DNA of 64,000 bases, taken from positions 124,001-188,000 of the IMG/VR virus record IMGVR_UViG_3300050034_000187; one strand, written 5' to 3'. The notes below the pieces were generated by a model. That model saw only the letters and a list, made by a program, of their open reading frames with translations. It had not been told where the DNA came from and made no database searches. The DNA is from a virus. Position numbers and translations under genes: made by a program. Position 1 is the first letter of the stretch. Each line of letters starts with the position of its first letter. Of the stretch, positions 53,910 to 62,187 are shown one piece after another.

Positions 53910-54899
53910 ATGATCCAGTTATATAAAACATTATATGGTTCAAAGTTATATGGAACCTCGATTGAAACATCGGATACAGATTATAAAGTAATTATGCTGC
54001 CCAATTTAAATGAATTGCTTTTGGGGAATCGTCTTGCATCCACCGTTGCCAAAACTAATATTTCTGCTCATACCAAAAATGAAGCGGAAGATGTAGACAT
54101 TGAATATATTCCATTACAGATTTTTGCCAAGCATTATTTAAGTGGCCAAGCTTATGCATTAGAAGTATGCAATGCTGCCTTCTGCACTGGGACAATATAT
54201 GATAATAGGTTTCTTGAATTTTGTAAGAAACTGCAAGATAATTTTTTAACATCTGATTTAACTTCGATGATTTCATATAGTGTAGATCAGGCTAATTTAT
54301 ATTCAGATAAAGGGCACCGCCTAAATGTGATATTAGAAGTTGAGAAGGTATTCTTAAAGTTTCCTCCGAATGATAAATTAAAAGATCATTCTCTAAAATT
54401 AAAAGAATTGATGCTGCCTATTTTGAAAAAGTATCCAGAGTATTTCTCATTTGATTTATATGAAGCATCTATGGGGAAATATATGCCGTGTTTAAAAGTC
54501 AATACAAAAACGTTTCCTTATACCAATTCATTTCATATTGGTTTGCAAACCATTTCCTCCATGAAAAAGAAATATGGTGCCCGAGTTAAGTCAGCAGCAA
54601 ATGCTGATGGCAGCGATTTCAAAGCAATGGGACATGCTCTTCGTATCATTTTGGAAGGGCAAGATCTTCTTACGAATAGGAAAATTATATTTCCATATTC
54701 GGAAAAGCGAGTTAATTTAATTAAAAACGTTCGCATGGGGAAATATTCAAGAGAAGAAATATCAAAAATAATCGAAGCACAACTTACAAATTTGAAATCA
54801 TTGGAAGAAGCTTCTACCTTGCAAAAGCCATCGGAAGAGTTATCCAATAAATTAAATGAATTTGTTATCAAAGAATTGCGAGGATTTTATGAAATCTGA
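53910..54899 (+). CDS. Nucleotidyltransferase, Pol beta superfamily
   Basis: 329 residues. LYGSKLYGTSIETSDTDYKVIML (about 9-31) is the GSx...D-x-D core of predicted phage and bacterial nucleotidyltransferases, with DVDIEYIPLQIFAKHYLSGQAYALEVCNA giving the third acid. RVKSAANADGSDFKAMGHALRIILEG is the conserved helical part. These enzymes may add nucleotides to tRNA or proteins; the target is unknown. ATG at 53910 after GGAGAAG; an ATG at 53889 inside the previous tail is in frame. Confidence 0.82.
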   Translation: MIQLYKTLYGSKLYGTSIETSDTDYKVIMLPNLNELLLGNRLASTVAKTNISAHTKNEAEDVDIEYIPLQIFAKHYLSGQAYALEVCNAAFCTGTIYDNRFLEFCKKLQDNFLTSDLTSMISYSVDQANLYSDKGHRLNVILEVEKVFLKFPPNDKLKDHSLKLKELMLPILKKYPEYFSFDLYEASMGKYMPCLKVNTKTFPYTNSFHIGLQTISSMKKKYGARVKSAANADGSDFKAMGHALRIILEGQDLLTNRKIIFPYSEKRVNLIKNVRMGKYSREEISKIIEAQLTNLKSLEEASTLQKPSEELSNKLNEFVIKELRGFYEI

Positions 54900-55113
54900 A
54901 CATCTTAAAAAGGGAGATTGTGGAAAAATAATCTCTACTGATACTTTCGATGATTTTATTGATCTGCGTTCGGGAGAGTTGGCGGTTATTGAAGACCTAA
55001 ATAATTACACATTTTTTGTTTGTTGTCATAATCATCGCAAGCAGTGGATTCCGAAAGATTCTATTGTTCCTGCAAGTGAAGAAGAAGTTCTGCAATATAT
55101 TATGGAGCAATAA
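54889..55113 (+). CDS. Tail-family protein (74 aa)
   Basis: Starts inside the end of the nucleotidyltransferase gene (GCGAGGATTTTATG). MKSEHLKKGDCGKIISTDTFDD, ...SGELAVIEDL; tail ASEEEVLQYIMEQ with CTG for Leu. Confidence 0.7.
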   Translation: MKSEHLKKGDCGKIISTDTFDDFIDLRSGELAVIEDLNNYTFFVCCHNHRKQWIPKDSIVPASEEEVLQYIMEQ

Positions 55114-55310
55114 TGTTTTCTGAGTGGAGAGATGGCTGCGTTATGATTAATAGGAAAACCAACGAAGTTATTCATGTGAAAAATGTATATAGTGCCAATA
55201 CTTATAGAAAAAATGATGGAATTATATATCATACGAATATCATTTCTGGAAGTGATTTTAAAATATTTTCGTGTGAGGAGGATTATTTACAATGGATGAT
55301 GGAGCAATAA
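55113..55310 (+). CDS. Tail-family protein (65 aa)
   Basis: TAATG overlap. WRDGCVMINRKTNEVIHVKNVYSANTYRKN body; tail SCEEDYLQWMMEQ, nearly the same as that of 46937. Confidence 0.7.
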   Translation: MFSEWRDGCVMINRKTNEVIHVKNVYSANTYRKNDGIIYHTNIISGSDFKIFSCEEDYLQWMMEQ

Positions 55311-55531
55311 ATGAAAAATATTATATTTTTACAGTTTCGGAAGACGATGACTGTTATTGTTATAATTGCATTGCTTCTAGGTCGAAATATCCGAGACACG
55401 CCTTATATGATTTTAAAAGTATTAATAAGATGGGAAGGTTAATACCGGAGCCGTGCCATTGCCATCAGCCTCTTGCCAAATGGGAAAAACTATCCGACGA
55501 AGAATATCTACAATATATAATGGAGAACTAA
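55292..55531 (+). CDS. Tail-family protein, cysteine subtype, starts in previous tail (79 aa)
   Basis: ATG at 55292 in the tail codons of the preceding gene (CAATGGATGATGGAG), with GAGGAGG as ribosome binding site. The ATG after the previous stop opens another frame of 40 codons without family features. YYIFTVSEDDDCYCYNCIASRSKYPRH contains CYCYNCIASR; tail LSDEEYLQYIMEN. Confidence 0.65.
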   Translation: MDDGAINEKYYIFTVSEDDDCYCYNCIASRSKYPRHALYDFKSINKMGRLIPEPCHCHQPLAKWEKLSDEEYLQYIMEN

Positions 55532-55534
55532 TAT

Positions 55535-55759
55535 ATGAATATAAATTATTATAAAAATATGTATGGCTGTCCCGCCAATCCATCCTGTAAAAATTGCATT
55601 GCATCAAGAGATGAAAATAGCATGTTACAATTGGATTTAATTACAAGTATCAATAGATTCTGCGGCAATAATCCATGCGGATGCATAATATATGATGAGT
55701 CGGATGATTGGGAAAAGTTATCAAATGAAGAATCTATGCAATATGTTATGGAGCAATAA
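55535..55759 (+). CDS. Tail-family protein, cysteine subtype (74 aa)
   Basis: MYGCPANPSCKNCIASRDENSM shares KNCIASR with 55292 and CKNCI with 53698; later CGNNPCGC. Probably binds a metal. Tail LSNEESMQYVMEQ. Confidence 0.7.
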   Translation: MNINYYKNMYGCPANPSCKNCIASRDENSMLQLDLITSINRFCGNNPCGCIIYDESDDWEKLSNEESMQYVMEQ

Positions 55760-55762
55760 TTA

Positions 55763-55963
55763 ATGAAAGTGAAATATTATCATTTATTTTCATCTACTGA
55801 GCGCATACATAACCAATATGGAATAATCAAAGATAATATATTTGTTAGTGAGAAAGTAATTATTCCATATTGGGTAATAAATACATGGATAGAACAATGC
55901 CTCGATGTTAAATTTGAAGAAATATCCGAGGAAGAATACTTGCAGTGGAGAATGGAATTATGA
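55763..55963 (+). CDS. Tail-family protein (66 aa)
   Basis: MKVKYYHLFSSTERIHNQYGIIKD..., a body without the GDY box; tail ISEEEYLQWRMEL. Stop overlaps the next ATG. Confidence 0.65.
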   Translation: MKVKYYHLFSSTERIHNQYGIIKDNIFVSEKVIIPYWVINTWIEQCLDVKFEEISEEEYLQWRMEL

Positions 55964-56211
55964 GATTTAATAGTATTGAAGAAGCACATTTGCCGTCTGG
56001 AGAAATTATCAAAGTCGGAGATTATGTGATCGAATCAAGAGGAGATAATAGTTTTGGAAAAGTCGAGTCTCTGGATGAAATTGATGGAACAATCTTAATT
56101 ATGTACGAAACTCCGCATGGAACCGAAAATGTAGATAACGATTGCGCATATTCAAATTTAAGTGAGAAGATAAGCGAAGAAGAGTTTTTGCAATATTGCA
56201 TGGAGGAATAA
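55960..56211 (+). CDS. Tail-family protein (83 aa)
   Basis: ATGA overlap start. LPSGEIIKVGDYVIESRGDNSFGKVESLDEID is a textbook example of the body; tail ISEEEFLQYCMEE. Confidence 0.7.
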   Translation: MRFNSIEEAHLPSGEIIKVGDYVIESRGDNSFGKVESLDEIDGTILIMYETPHGTENVDNDCAYSNLSEKISEEEFLQYCMEE

Positions 56212-56214
56212 TTT

Positions 56215-56742
56215 ATGGCAACATGGTTTACATCTGATCCTCATTTTTATCATATTTCAATTATTAAATTGTGCAACCGCCCATTTAATAATTTCGAAGA
56301 GATGAATGAAACTTTAATTAAAAATTGGAATAATGCGGTACATAAAAATGATACAATCTATTGTCAGGGAGACTTCGCACTTAAATGTACGCAAGCCCAA
56401 GCACAGCAGATTTTGTCAAGATTAAACGGAAAAAAGATTCTTTTAGTTGGGAATCATGATAAAGTGAGTATTCAATTAAATGGATGGGATAAAATTTTAT
56501 ATGCTGATATGATAAAGGATAATCATATTCGTTATTATCTTTCTCATTATCCACTAATGCAATTTCCAAAATCATATGTGAGTGTACATGGTCATTGCCA
56601 TGGAAATCTTGCACAAAGTAAGAAGAGGATCGATGTTGGGGTTGATTCAAATCAATATGTGCCTATTAGTTTTGAACAACTTCGATTGAAACTTTTACAA
56701 TATGAAGAAGGAGATTATCCTGATTCTACGGTCTTCAAATAA
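56215..56742 (+). CDS. Calcineurin-like metallophosphoesterase
   Basis: 175 residues. SDPHFYH (D-x-H), QGDFAL, VGNHDK, SHYP and GHCHG are the five metal-site motifs in order. The 'SDpHFgH.niikl..RPF....emne.li.nwN..V...D.vy.lGDf' pattern marks the small phage/bacterial phosphoesterase group. It may cleave cyclic or terminal phosphates; substrate unknown. Confidence 0.92.
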   Translation: MATWFTSDPHFYHISIIKLCNRPFNNFEEMNETLIKNWNNAVHKNDTIYCQGDFALKCTQAQAQQILSRLNGKKILLVGNHDKVSIQLNGWDKILYADMIKDNHIRYYLSHYPLMQFPKSYVSVHGHCHGNLAQSKKRIDVGVDSNQYVPISFEQLRLKLLQYEEGDYPDSTVFK

Positions 56743-56745
56743 TAG

Positions 56746-56774
56746 TTGACATCTTCCTACTATTTTGATATTAT
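56746..56774 (+). promoter_or_regulatory. Sigma70-like promoter
   Basis: TTGACA (56746-56751), 17-base spacer, TATTAT (56769-56774). A partial inverted repeat (TCCTACTAT near 56756 and ATAGAGGGA near 56780) touches the ribosome binding site. Confidence 0.8.
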
Positions 56775-56794
56775 TGTTGATAGAGGGAGCCGCC

Positions 56795-58123
56795 ATGAAA
56801 AACACCGCTTTTGAAATTGTTAAAGAACTGAAGGAATCTGGATTCTCCGCCTTTATCGTTGGGGGAGCTTGCCGGAACATTCTGCTTGGTCTTACTCCCA
56901 AGGATTTTGATATTTGTACGAATGCTACTCCAGATCAGGTTCATGCTATTTTTCCTGATTCCGGCTTTATTGGAGAAGCTTTCGGTGTCTCTTTGGTTAA
57001 GCGCAATGGATTTTCTTTCGAGGTGGCAACGTTCCGCAAGGAATCTTATGATTCTAACGGAGATAATCGTCATCCAGATAATGTTGATCTGGTTAATAAT
57101 GTCGAAGAAGACCTCGGCAGACGTGATCTGACTGTTAATTCTATTATCATGGACGAAAACGAAAAGTTCATTGATTTCTTTGGCGGAATGGAAGATATCA
57201 AGAACAAGATTGTCCGCGCAATTGGTGATCCGAATATTCGTTTTAAGGAAGATGCCCTTCGCATTCTTCGAGCAGTTCGATTTGCAACGGTTCTTGATTT
57301 TACCATTGAAGAGAATACTCTTAATTCCATCAAGGAAAATGGGTTCCGTCTGGAAAATATTTCAATTGAGCGTATTCGCGAAGAGTTTATGAAGATCATC
57401 ACTTCGCCCAATGCTGCAAAGGGGCTTACTATCCTCAAGGAAGCGGGGCTTCTTCGGTTTGTTATGCCGGAGCTTATCTCTCTTATCGGATGCAAGCAGG
57501 GTGCCGAGAATCATCCAGAAGGAGACGTTTTCAATCACACGGTGAAAATGTTTCTGGTAAATACTGAAAAGCTTACTCCCAATCTTGCTCTTGGAATGAT
57601 TCTGCATGATATCGGCAAGCCATCTACTCAGAATATTACCGAAAATGGCAAGATTCAATTTATAGGTCATGAAAAGGTTGGAGCAGGTATCGCAGTTAAC
57701 ATTCTTCGTCGTATGAAGTTTGATAAGGATACTATCAATGTGGTATCTTCTCATGTTCGGAATCATATGATGTTTATGAATGTGATGCATATGAAGAAGA
57801 GCAAGGTGGTTCGTTTTTGCCGTCATCGTAATTTTGAAGAACTGATGCAGCTTGGTCTTTTTGATTCTCTGGCAAGCAATGGACTTCTTGAAAATATTCA
57901 GTTTATTCATGATTTCTTTGAAGAGAATACCGATAAGATCAATGCTACTCCGCTGGTAAATGGCAACGATCTTCTTGCTCTTGGTTTCAAGGCTGGTGCA
58001 GAATTCAAAAAGGTACTTGAGAAGACGGAAGACGCTTTTCTGGATGATCGATTTACTACAAAAGAAGAGCTTCTTTCTTTTGCAGAACATGTCGCCAAGT
58101 CTATGAAAGTGGAGAGGAGTTAA
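56795..58123 (+). CDS. cca: CCA tRNA nucleotidyltransferase / poly(A) polymerase family
   Basis: 442 residues. FIVGGACRNILLGLTPKDFDICTNATPDQ (about 20-48) is the class II head with D-x-D, RRDLTVNSIIMD the 'RRDFTiNA' motif, and RILRAVRFA the base-binding region. LGMILHDIGKP (about 265-275) begins an HD phosphohydrolase domain, as in bacterial CCA enzymes. It repairs or completes tRNA 3' ends, useful if host tRNAs are damaged during infection. ATG at 56795; codon use is more G/C-rich than in the small genes. Confidence 0.92.
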   Translation: MKNTAFEIVKELKESGFSAFIVGGACRNILLGLTPKDFDICTNATPDQVHAIFPDSGFIGEAFGVSLVKRNGFSFEVATFRKESYDSNGDNRHPDNVDLVNNVEEDLGRRDLTVNSIIMDENEKFIDFFGGMEDIKNKIVRAIGDPNIRFKEDALRILRAVRFATVLDFTIEENTLNSIKENGFRLENISIERIREEFMKIITSPNAAKGLTILKEAGLLRFVMPELISLIGCKQGAENHPEGDVFNHTVKMFLVNTEKLTPNLALGMILHDIGKPSTQNITENGKIQFIGHEKVGAGIAVNILRRMKFDKDTINVVSSHVRNHMMFMNVMHMKKSKVVRFCRHRNFEELMQLGLFDSLASNGLLENIQFIHDFFEENTDKINATPLVNGNDLLALGFKAGAEFKKVLEKTEDAFLDDRFTTKEELLSFAEHVAKSMKVERS

Positions 58124-58372
58124 ATGATACTGGGCGATGGAAATGACGGAACCTATGGAGATATGGTACGGATTAATGATCCGTACCAATTCCCGGAATA
58201 TACTTATCATAAGAATATGATTGGAATTATAACCGCCATTTATTATCCAAGTGTATATGTAAAATGGTTGTCATGTGATAATAGCAATTCCCGCATTACT
58301 AATTCAGTCACACCAAAATCATTGGAATTGTTAAGTGAGGAAGAAGCTTTACAATATAGGATGGAATTGTGA
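58124..58372 (+). CDS. Tail-family protein (82 aa)
   Basis: ATG touches the stop of the CCA-type gene. MILGDGNDGTYGDMVRINDP, NMIGIITAIYYPSVYVKWL; tail LSEEEALQYRMEL. Confidence 0.7.
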   Translation: MILGDGNDGTYGDMVRINDPYQFPEYTYHKNMIGIITAIYYPSVYVKWLSCDNSNSRITNSVTPKSLELLSEEEALQYRMEL

Positions 58373-58558
58373 ATGGTGAAAATTGGTGATTATGTTAGAT
58401 TTAACGTTGACAACACTTATATTATATGTAAAGTTGAATTTATTAACGTTTTTGGAGAAGCAAGTTTGTCTACTAACGGGGCCATTTATTACTACCAAGG
58501 CTATGAAATGGAAAAATTGACGGAAGAAGAAATACTTGAATACAAAATGGAATTATAG
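58373..58558 (+). CDS. Tail-family protein (61 aa)
   Basis: MVKIGDYVRFNVDNTYIICKVEFINVFG, one of the shortest members; tail LTEEEILEYKMEL, in which the usual Q is E. Confidence 0.7.
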   Translation: MVKIGDYVRFNVDNTYIICKVEFINVFGEASLSTNGAIYYYQGYEMEKLTEEEILEYKMEL

Positions 58559-58567
58559 GAGAGTTTT

Positions 58568-58786
58568 ATGCAAACAAATGATTATGTACGAGCATATCTA
58601 TTTGGAACACATCCAAAGCAAATGATTATTGGGAAACTGATTACGCCAGATTCGGAAGGTGGGTGGACCATTAGCTATAGAAACATGAATAATAATCCAG
58701 AGAAAGAACGATACATTTATCGTCCAGAAGCAGACATTGAATTACTATCAGATGAGGAAATTGTTCAATATAAAATGGAGGAATAA
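58568..58786 (+). CDS. Tail-family protein (72 aa)
   Basis: MQTNDYVRAYLFGTHPKQMIIGKLITPDSEGGWTISYRN; tail LSDEEIVQYKMEE. Own AGGAGAG site. Confidence 0.7.
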   Translation: MQTNDYVRAYLFGTHPKQMIIGKLITPDSEGGWTISYRNMNNNPEKERYIYRPEADIELLSDEEIVQYKMEE

Positions 58787-58914
58787 TGGAAGACTTTGAA
58801 GAAGATTATTACGATACCGAGGATGATGAAAATTCTCTTATTCAAAAAGAATCAAAAGAAAATTTAAAGGAAACTCGCAGAGATGAATATTATGACGAGT
58901 TTGATCAATATTAA
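58786..58914 (+). CDS. Very acidic mini-protein (42 aa)
   Basis: TAATG overlap start with GGAGG upstream. MEDFEEDYYDTEDDENSL... is about 45% Asp/Glu, with EYYDEFDQY at the end. Such acidic phage peptides can mimic DNA; there is no tail motif. Function unknown. Confidence 0.55.
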   Translation: MEDFEEDYYDTEDDENSLIQKESKENLKETRRDEYYDEFDQY

Positions 58915-58916
58915 TT

Positions 58917-59147
58917 ATGACTCGGATATTATCTGCGTCGTCTGATCTTCTCGGAAAGCATTGTTATGTGAATGCCCGGTATCTCGACGGTCCAAAAGTT
59001 GGGAAAATTATTGAATGCTGTGGCGACCACGTATATTTTAGATGTGTTTGTGGGAGTGAATCTAATATCAGTTTTCGAGTAGTATCATTTGAAGAAATAT
59101 ATCTTTTATCAGATGAAGAATATTTACAATATTGCATGGAGGACTAG
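58917..59147 (+). CDS. Tail-family protein (76 aa)
   Basis: SASSDLLGKHCYVNARYLDGPKVGKIIECC; tail LSDEEYLQYCMED. Confidence 0.7.
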   Translation: MTRILSASSDLLGKHCYVNARYLDGPKVGKIIECCGDHVYFRCVCGSESNISFRVVSFEEIYLLSDEEYLQYCMED

Positions 59148-59148
59148 T

Positions 59149-59400
59149 TTGGAATTAATAGCATCTACCACAAATACCAAGAAAGGTGAGTATGTTTGGG
59201 TAAAATCCATTGTATATGATGATAAGTTTTATGTTGGCGTGATAACTGAATGTTATTCAGAATGGTTGGAAATTCATCTTGAAAATTATATCAATGATAA
59301 TAGCGCAATTTATGGAAATGATATAACCAGAAAAATATATGATAGCACTGTCTATAAAATGAGTGATGAGGAGTACTTACAATGGCAGATGGAACAATGA
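59149..59400 (+). CDS. Tail-family protein, TTG start (83 aa)
   Basis: No ATG fits; TTG at 59149 lies six bases after GGAGG of the previous tail. Product (M)ELIASTTNTKKGEYVWVKSIVYDDKFYVGVI..., tail MSDEEYLQWQMEQ. Confidence 0.6.
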   Translation: MELIASTTNTKKGEYVWVKSIVYDDKFYVGVITECYSEWLEIHLENYINDNSAIYGNDITRKIYDSTVYKMSDEEYLQWQMEQ

Positions 59401-59627
59401 AAATTTGGGAATGTAAAATTGGCGGAATTGATTTACCTAACCTTCCATCTGGTGCTGATGGTCCTATGAGAAATGCTATTGAGAAAGCGTATTATGATTT
59501 AACTGGGAAGTATCCGGATTTTAATTTTTCTGGATGGGGGGCAAATCTTACAAAAGAAGAACGAAAATGCGTTTTCTCATCAGAAGATTCTAGATATTAC
59601 GATGAAAGGACTGGAAAATATGATTGA
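59397..59627 (+). CDS. Hypothetical protein (76 aa)
   Basis: ATG overlaps the previous stop (ATGA); an in-frame ATG at 59382 lies inside the previous tail. IGGIDLPNLPSGADGPMRNAIEKAYYDLTGKYPDFNFSGWGANLT is a pattern I recall from small T4-like proteins of unknown function. It ends without the shared tail. Confidence 0.6.
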   Translation: MKIWECKIGGIDLPNLPSGADGPMRNAIEKAYYDLTGKYPDFNFSGWGANLTKEERKCVFSSEDSRYYDERTGKYD

Positions 59628-60063
59628 TAGCTACGGGAATGAATTGAATAAAGGCGATATTATTCTTCTAACGGAGATCACTGATCCCGATGGCATCAAA
59701 GATGCACCATATATTGTTAGCGATGTATGGCAAGATGATTTAATTGTGTTTTTGTCTTTAACAGATAATACAGATAGGTATGTGTTTCAGAGGCACATTG
59801 CTCCTTCAATTAGCGATGGACTTCAATATTCTATTATTAAATTGCATCAAATAAATTTACAAGTGGTATCAAATTTTTCATCCGGAGATTTTGTTAAATT
59901 TTTTGATAATACACAGGAATTCATAGGAAATATTATATGCAGCACCATCAATCAAAAATATTTTGTAATTGAGAATATTTATAACTATCAATTTGTTAGA
60001 CGGCGAGAAGATATTTCAATATTATCAGAAGAAGAACAGTTTCAATATCAAATGGAACAATAG
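59620..60063 (+). CDS. Tail-family double-length protein (147 aa)
   Basis: First unit MIDSYGNELNKGDIILLTEI..., second unit after about residue 80: VVSNFSSGDFVKFFDNTQEFIGNIIC. Only one tail, LSEEEQFQYQMEQ. Another fusion or a two-domain member. Confidence 0.65.
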   Translation: MIDSYGNELNKGDIILLTEITDPDGIKDAPYIVSDVWQDDLIVFLSLTDNTDRYVFQRHIAPSISDGLQYSIIKLHQINLQVVSNFSSGDFVKFFDNTQEFIGNIICSTINQKYFVIENIYNYQFVRRREDISILSEEEQFQYQMEQ

Positions 60064-60072
60064 GAGAATAAT

Positions 60073-60237
60073 ATGCCAATTTACGAATATGAATGTAGTA
60101 AATGCAATACATCTTTTTCAAAGCTACAAAAAGTTTCAGATAAAGTAATTTGTCCAACTTGCGGAAATAAACAGCCAGAGCGAGTAGTATCAATTCCAAG
60201 TCCTGCTATTTGGAAATGTGATACCGGGACTCTGTAA
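60073..60237 (+). CDS. FmdB-like zinc-ribbon mini-protein (54 aa)
   Basis: ATG after TAGGAGAAT. MPIYEYECSKCNTSFSKLQKV followed by CPTCGN and ERVVSIPSPAIWKCD is the FmdB/putative regulatory zinc-ribbon pattern ('MPiYeY.C..Cg..fe......d....CP.Cg....r..s.pa.'). Four Cys bind zinc. Probably an RNA- or DNA-binding accessory. Confidence 0.8.
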   Translation: MPIYEYECSKCNTSFSKLQKVSDKVICPTCGNKQPERVVSIPSPAIWKCDTGTL

Positions 60238-60251
60238 GAAGGGAGTTACAT

Positions 60252-61094
60252 ATGAAAATTTTAATGTTACGGGGATTGCAAGGTTCTGGTAAATCTACCT
60301 TTTGTAATAATTTAACTAAGACCGATAAAAATTGGTTGCGGGTGAATCGTGATTCAATTCGTAAAGATTTCTTTGGAGGAATTTGGTCAAGGGACAGAGA
60401 AAAGACGGTTGTTGCCATTGAAAAGAATATGGTGAAAACCATGATAGAAAATGGATTTTCTGTGGTCATCGATGATACAAACGTAAGTGCTCATAATCAA
60501 AATCTTTGGAAGGAGTTTGCAAGAGAATATTCTGCTACCTTTGAAACAAAAATAATGGATACTTCGATTGAAGAATGCATTCACCGAGATTCATTGCGAA
60601 CTGGGTCAGAACGTATTGGTCAAGCTATTATTTGCAAAACTGCGCTATTCAATGATCTTATTAATTGGAATAATAAACCAATATTGATTGTAGATTTAGA
60701 TGGAACGATAGCAGATGGTTCTCACCGAGAGCAATATCTATTACCAGAAAAGAAAAACTGGAATATGTATTTTTCGTTGATGAGTAAAGATTCTCCCATT
60801 GAGAAGAATATTGCAATTGTAAAAGAATTAGCAAAAACTCATACTATTTGTGTGGTAACTGGACGGCCAGATACTTATCAATATGACACGATTGATTGGA
60901 TTCGTAAAATCGCAAAACTTGAATTTGATTATATTTTCATGCGATCAAGCAATGACCGGCGTCCAGATTACGTTGTGAAGGGAGAAATCGTTTCTCATAT
61001 TCCCATTACAAATATTGCAACAACGGCCATTGATGACAAAGAATCTGTTATCGAGGCTTATAAAAAACTTGGTATCAACGTTATTCATGCATGA
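60252..61094 (+). CDS. pseT: Polynucleotide kinase / 3'-phosphatase (T4 PseT-like)
   Basis: 280 residues (T4 PseT: 301). Kinase domain with P-loop GLQGSGKST (8-16) and DDTNVS, LRTGSERIG; phosphatase domain with ILIVDLDGTIADGSHR (DxDGT near 147) and VTGRPDTY. It restores 5'-phosphate and 3'-OH ends, and in T4 repairs tRNA cut by host anticodon nucleases. No RNA ligase gene was seen in the window. Confidence 0.93.
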   Translation: MKILMLRGLQGSGKSTFCNNLTKTDKNWLRVNRDSIRKDFFGGIWSRDREKTVVAIEKNMVKTMIENGFSVVIDDTNVSAHNQNLWKEFAREYSATFETKIMDTSIEECIHRDSLRTGSERIGQAIICKTALFNDLINWNNKPILIVDLDGTIADGSHREQYLLPEKKNWNMYFSLMSKDSPIEKNIAIVKELAKTHTICVVTGRPDTYQYDTIDWIRKIAKLEFDYIFMRSSNDRRPDYVVKGEIVSHIPITNIATTAIDDKESVIEAYKKLGINVIHA

Positions 61095-61103
61095 AAAATA
61101 TCT

Positions 61104-61138
61104 AAATATAGGTAGGAATTTTCCTACCTATATTTTTG
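61104..61138 (+). terminator. Rho-independent terminator (15 bp stem)
   Basis: AAATATAGGTAGGAA (61104-61118) pairs with TTCCTACCTATATTT (61121-61135), followed by TT. Confidence 0.85.
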
Positions 61139-61147
61139 GAGAAAATA

Positions 61148-62179
61148 ATGCATACTCTTTTCGAATGGAAGTCATCACAAATTTTACATACCATTTCGGT
61201 ATATTCAAATCCACTTCGCTCACAAACACGAAAAAACTCTTTTCAATTATTTCTAAATCAATTTAAACATACTTCAAATATTAAATTATACATTGTCGAA
61301 ATTGCATATGGTGATCGTCCATTTGAGATTCCGCATGACAACTATTATAATGTAATTCAATTAAGAGCAAAAGATATTGTTTGGACTAAAGAAAATGCTA
61401 TTAATGTTGCAGTTTCTCATCTTCCATCAGATTGGAAATATGCAGCATATATTGATGGAGATTTCCACTTTACTCGCGAAGATTGGGCACTAGAAGCGAT
61501 TGAAAAGATGCAGCACTATGATTGGGTCCAATTGTTCTCTGGATACGCATTCATGACCGCAGATTATCGCCCGATGTGGTGTCGTCCAAGTTTTGCGTAT
61601 TGCTATCATAATTATTTTAAATGTGATCGAAATAAACTCGCGGCAGTTGCTCAACCACTCATTACTTCTTCTAGCGATGATATTGCTTATTCAAAATCAT
61701 ATAATGGTCCAAATATTGGTGCTGTTGGCGGTGCTTGGGCATGGACAAAAGAATCTTTTGAAAATGTATGTGGAATGATTGATTTTTGCGTATTAGGATC
61801 AGGAGATTTATTTACTGCACTTGGCTTGGTTGGTTGTCCTTTTAATAATAGAGAAGAAATTATTCATTGCGATCCGGCTTATGTGAATTCTATTATACAT
61901 TGGACTGATAATGCGTATAATGTTGTACGAGGAAATATCGGATATATTGATAATTTTATTACTCACACATGGCACGGTGATCTTCGCAATCGTGGTTATG
62001 AGACTCGTTGGAAGATTTTGGAAGATAATAAATTTGACCCAAATGCAGATATATGCTATGATGATCAAGGATTAGTTATATGGAAAGGAAACAAATCAAA
62101 ATTACGGGATGATGTCCGTCAATATTTTCTATCAAGAAATGAAGATAGTTCATATTGTTCATATGAGGCATTATATTAA
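61148..62179 (+). CDS. Glycosyltransferase, GT-A fold (343 aa)
   Basis: ATG at 61148 after TTGGAG. KLYIVEIAYGDRPFEIP, WTKENAINVAVSHLPSDWKYAAYIDGDFHF (the D-G-D metal motif near 96), then NIGAVGGAWAWTKESFENVCG and a late HTWHGDLRNRGYETRW. Layout of phage and bacterial family-2-like transferases that read 'K...iN.g....p....i...DaDv'. Acceptor unknown; second glycosyltransferase in the window. Confidence 0.82.
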   Translation: MHTLFEWKSSQILHTISVYSNPLRSQTRKNSFQLFLNQFKHTSNIKLYIVEIAYGDRPFEIPHDNYYNVIQLRAKDIVWTKENAINVAVSHLPSDWKYAAYIDGDFHFTREDWALEAIEKMQHYDWVQLFSGYAFMTADYRPMWCRPSFAYCYHNYFKCDRNKLAAVAQPLITSSSDDIAYSKSYNGPNIGAVGGAWAWTKESFENVCGMIDFCVLGSGDLFTALGLVGCPFNNREEIIHCDPAYVNSIIHWTDNAYNVVRGNIGYIDNFITHTWHGDLRNRGYETRWKILEDNKFDPNADICYDDQGLVIWKGNKSKLRDDVRQYFLSRNEDSSYCSYEALY

Positions 62180-62187
62180 GGAGATTT

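Noticed and set aside
55310-55432. 40-codon frame starting at the ATG after the gene at 55113
   Set aside because: It lacks the family tail and GDY/cysteine features, whereas the overlapping frame from 55292 has the cysteine motif and ends in LSDEEYLQYIMEN.
57362-58210. Minus-strand frame of 282 codons opposite the CCA-type gene
   Set aside because: Antisense shadow of a well-conserved gene; its composition (His- and Ile-rich) is typical of reverse reading, and there is no promoter or ribosome binding site.
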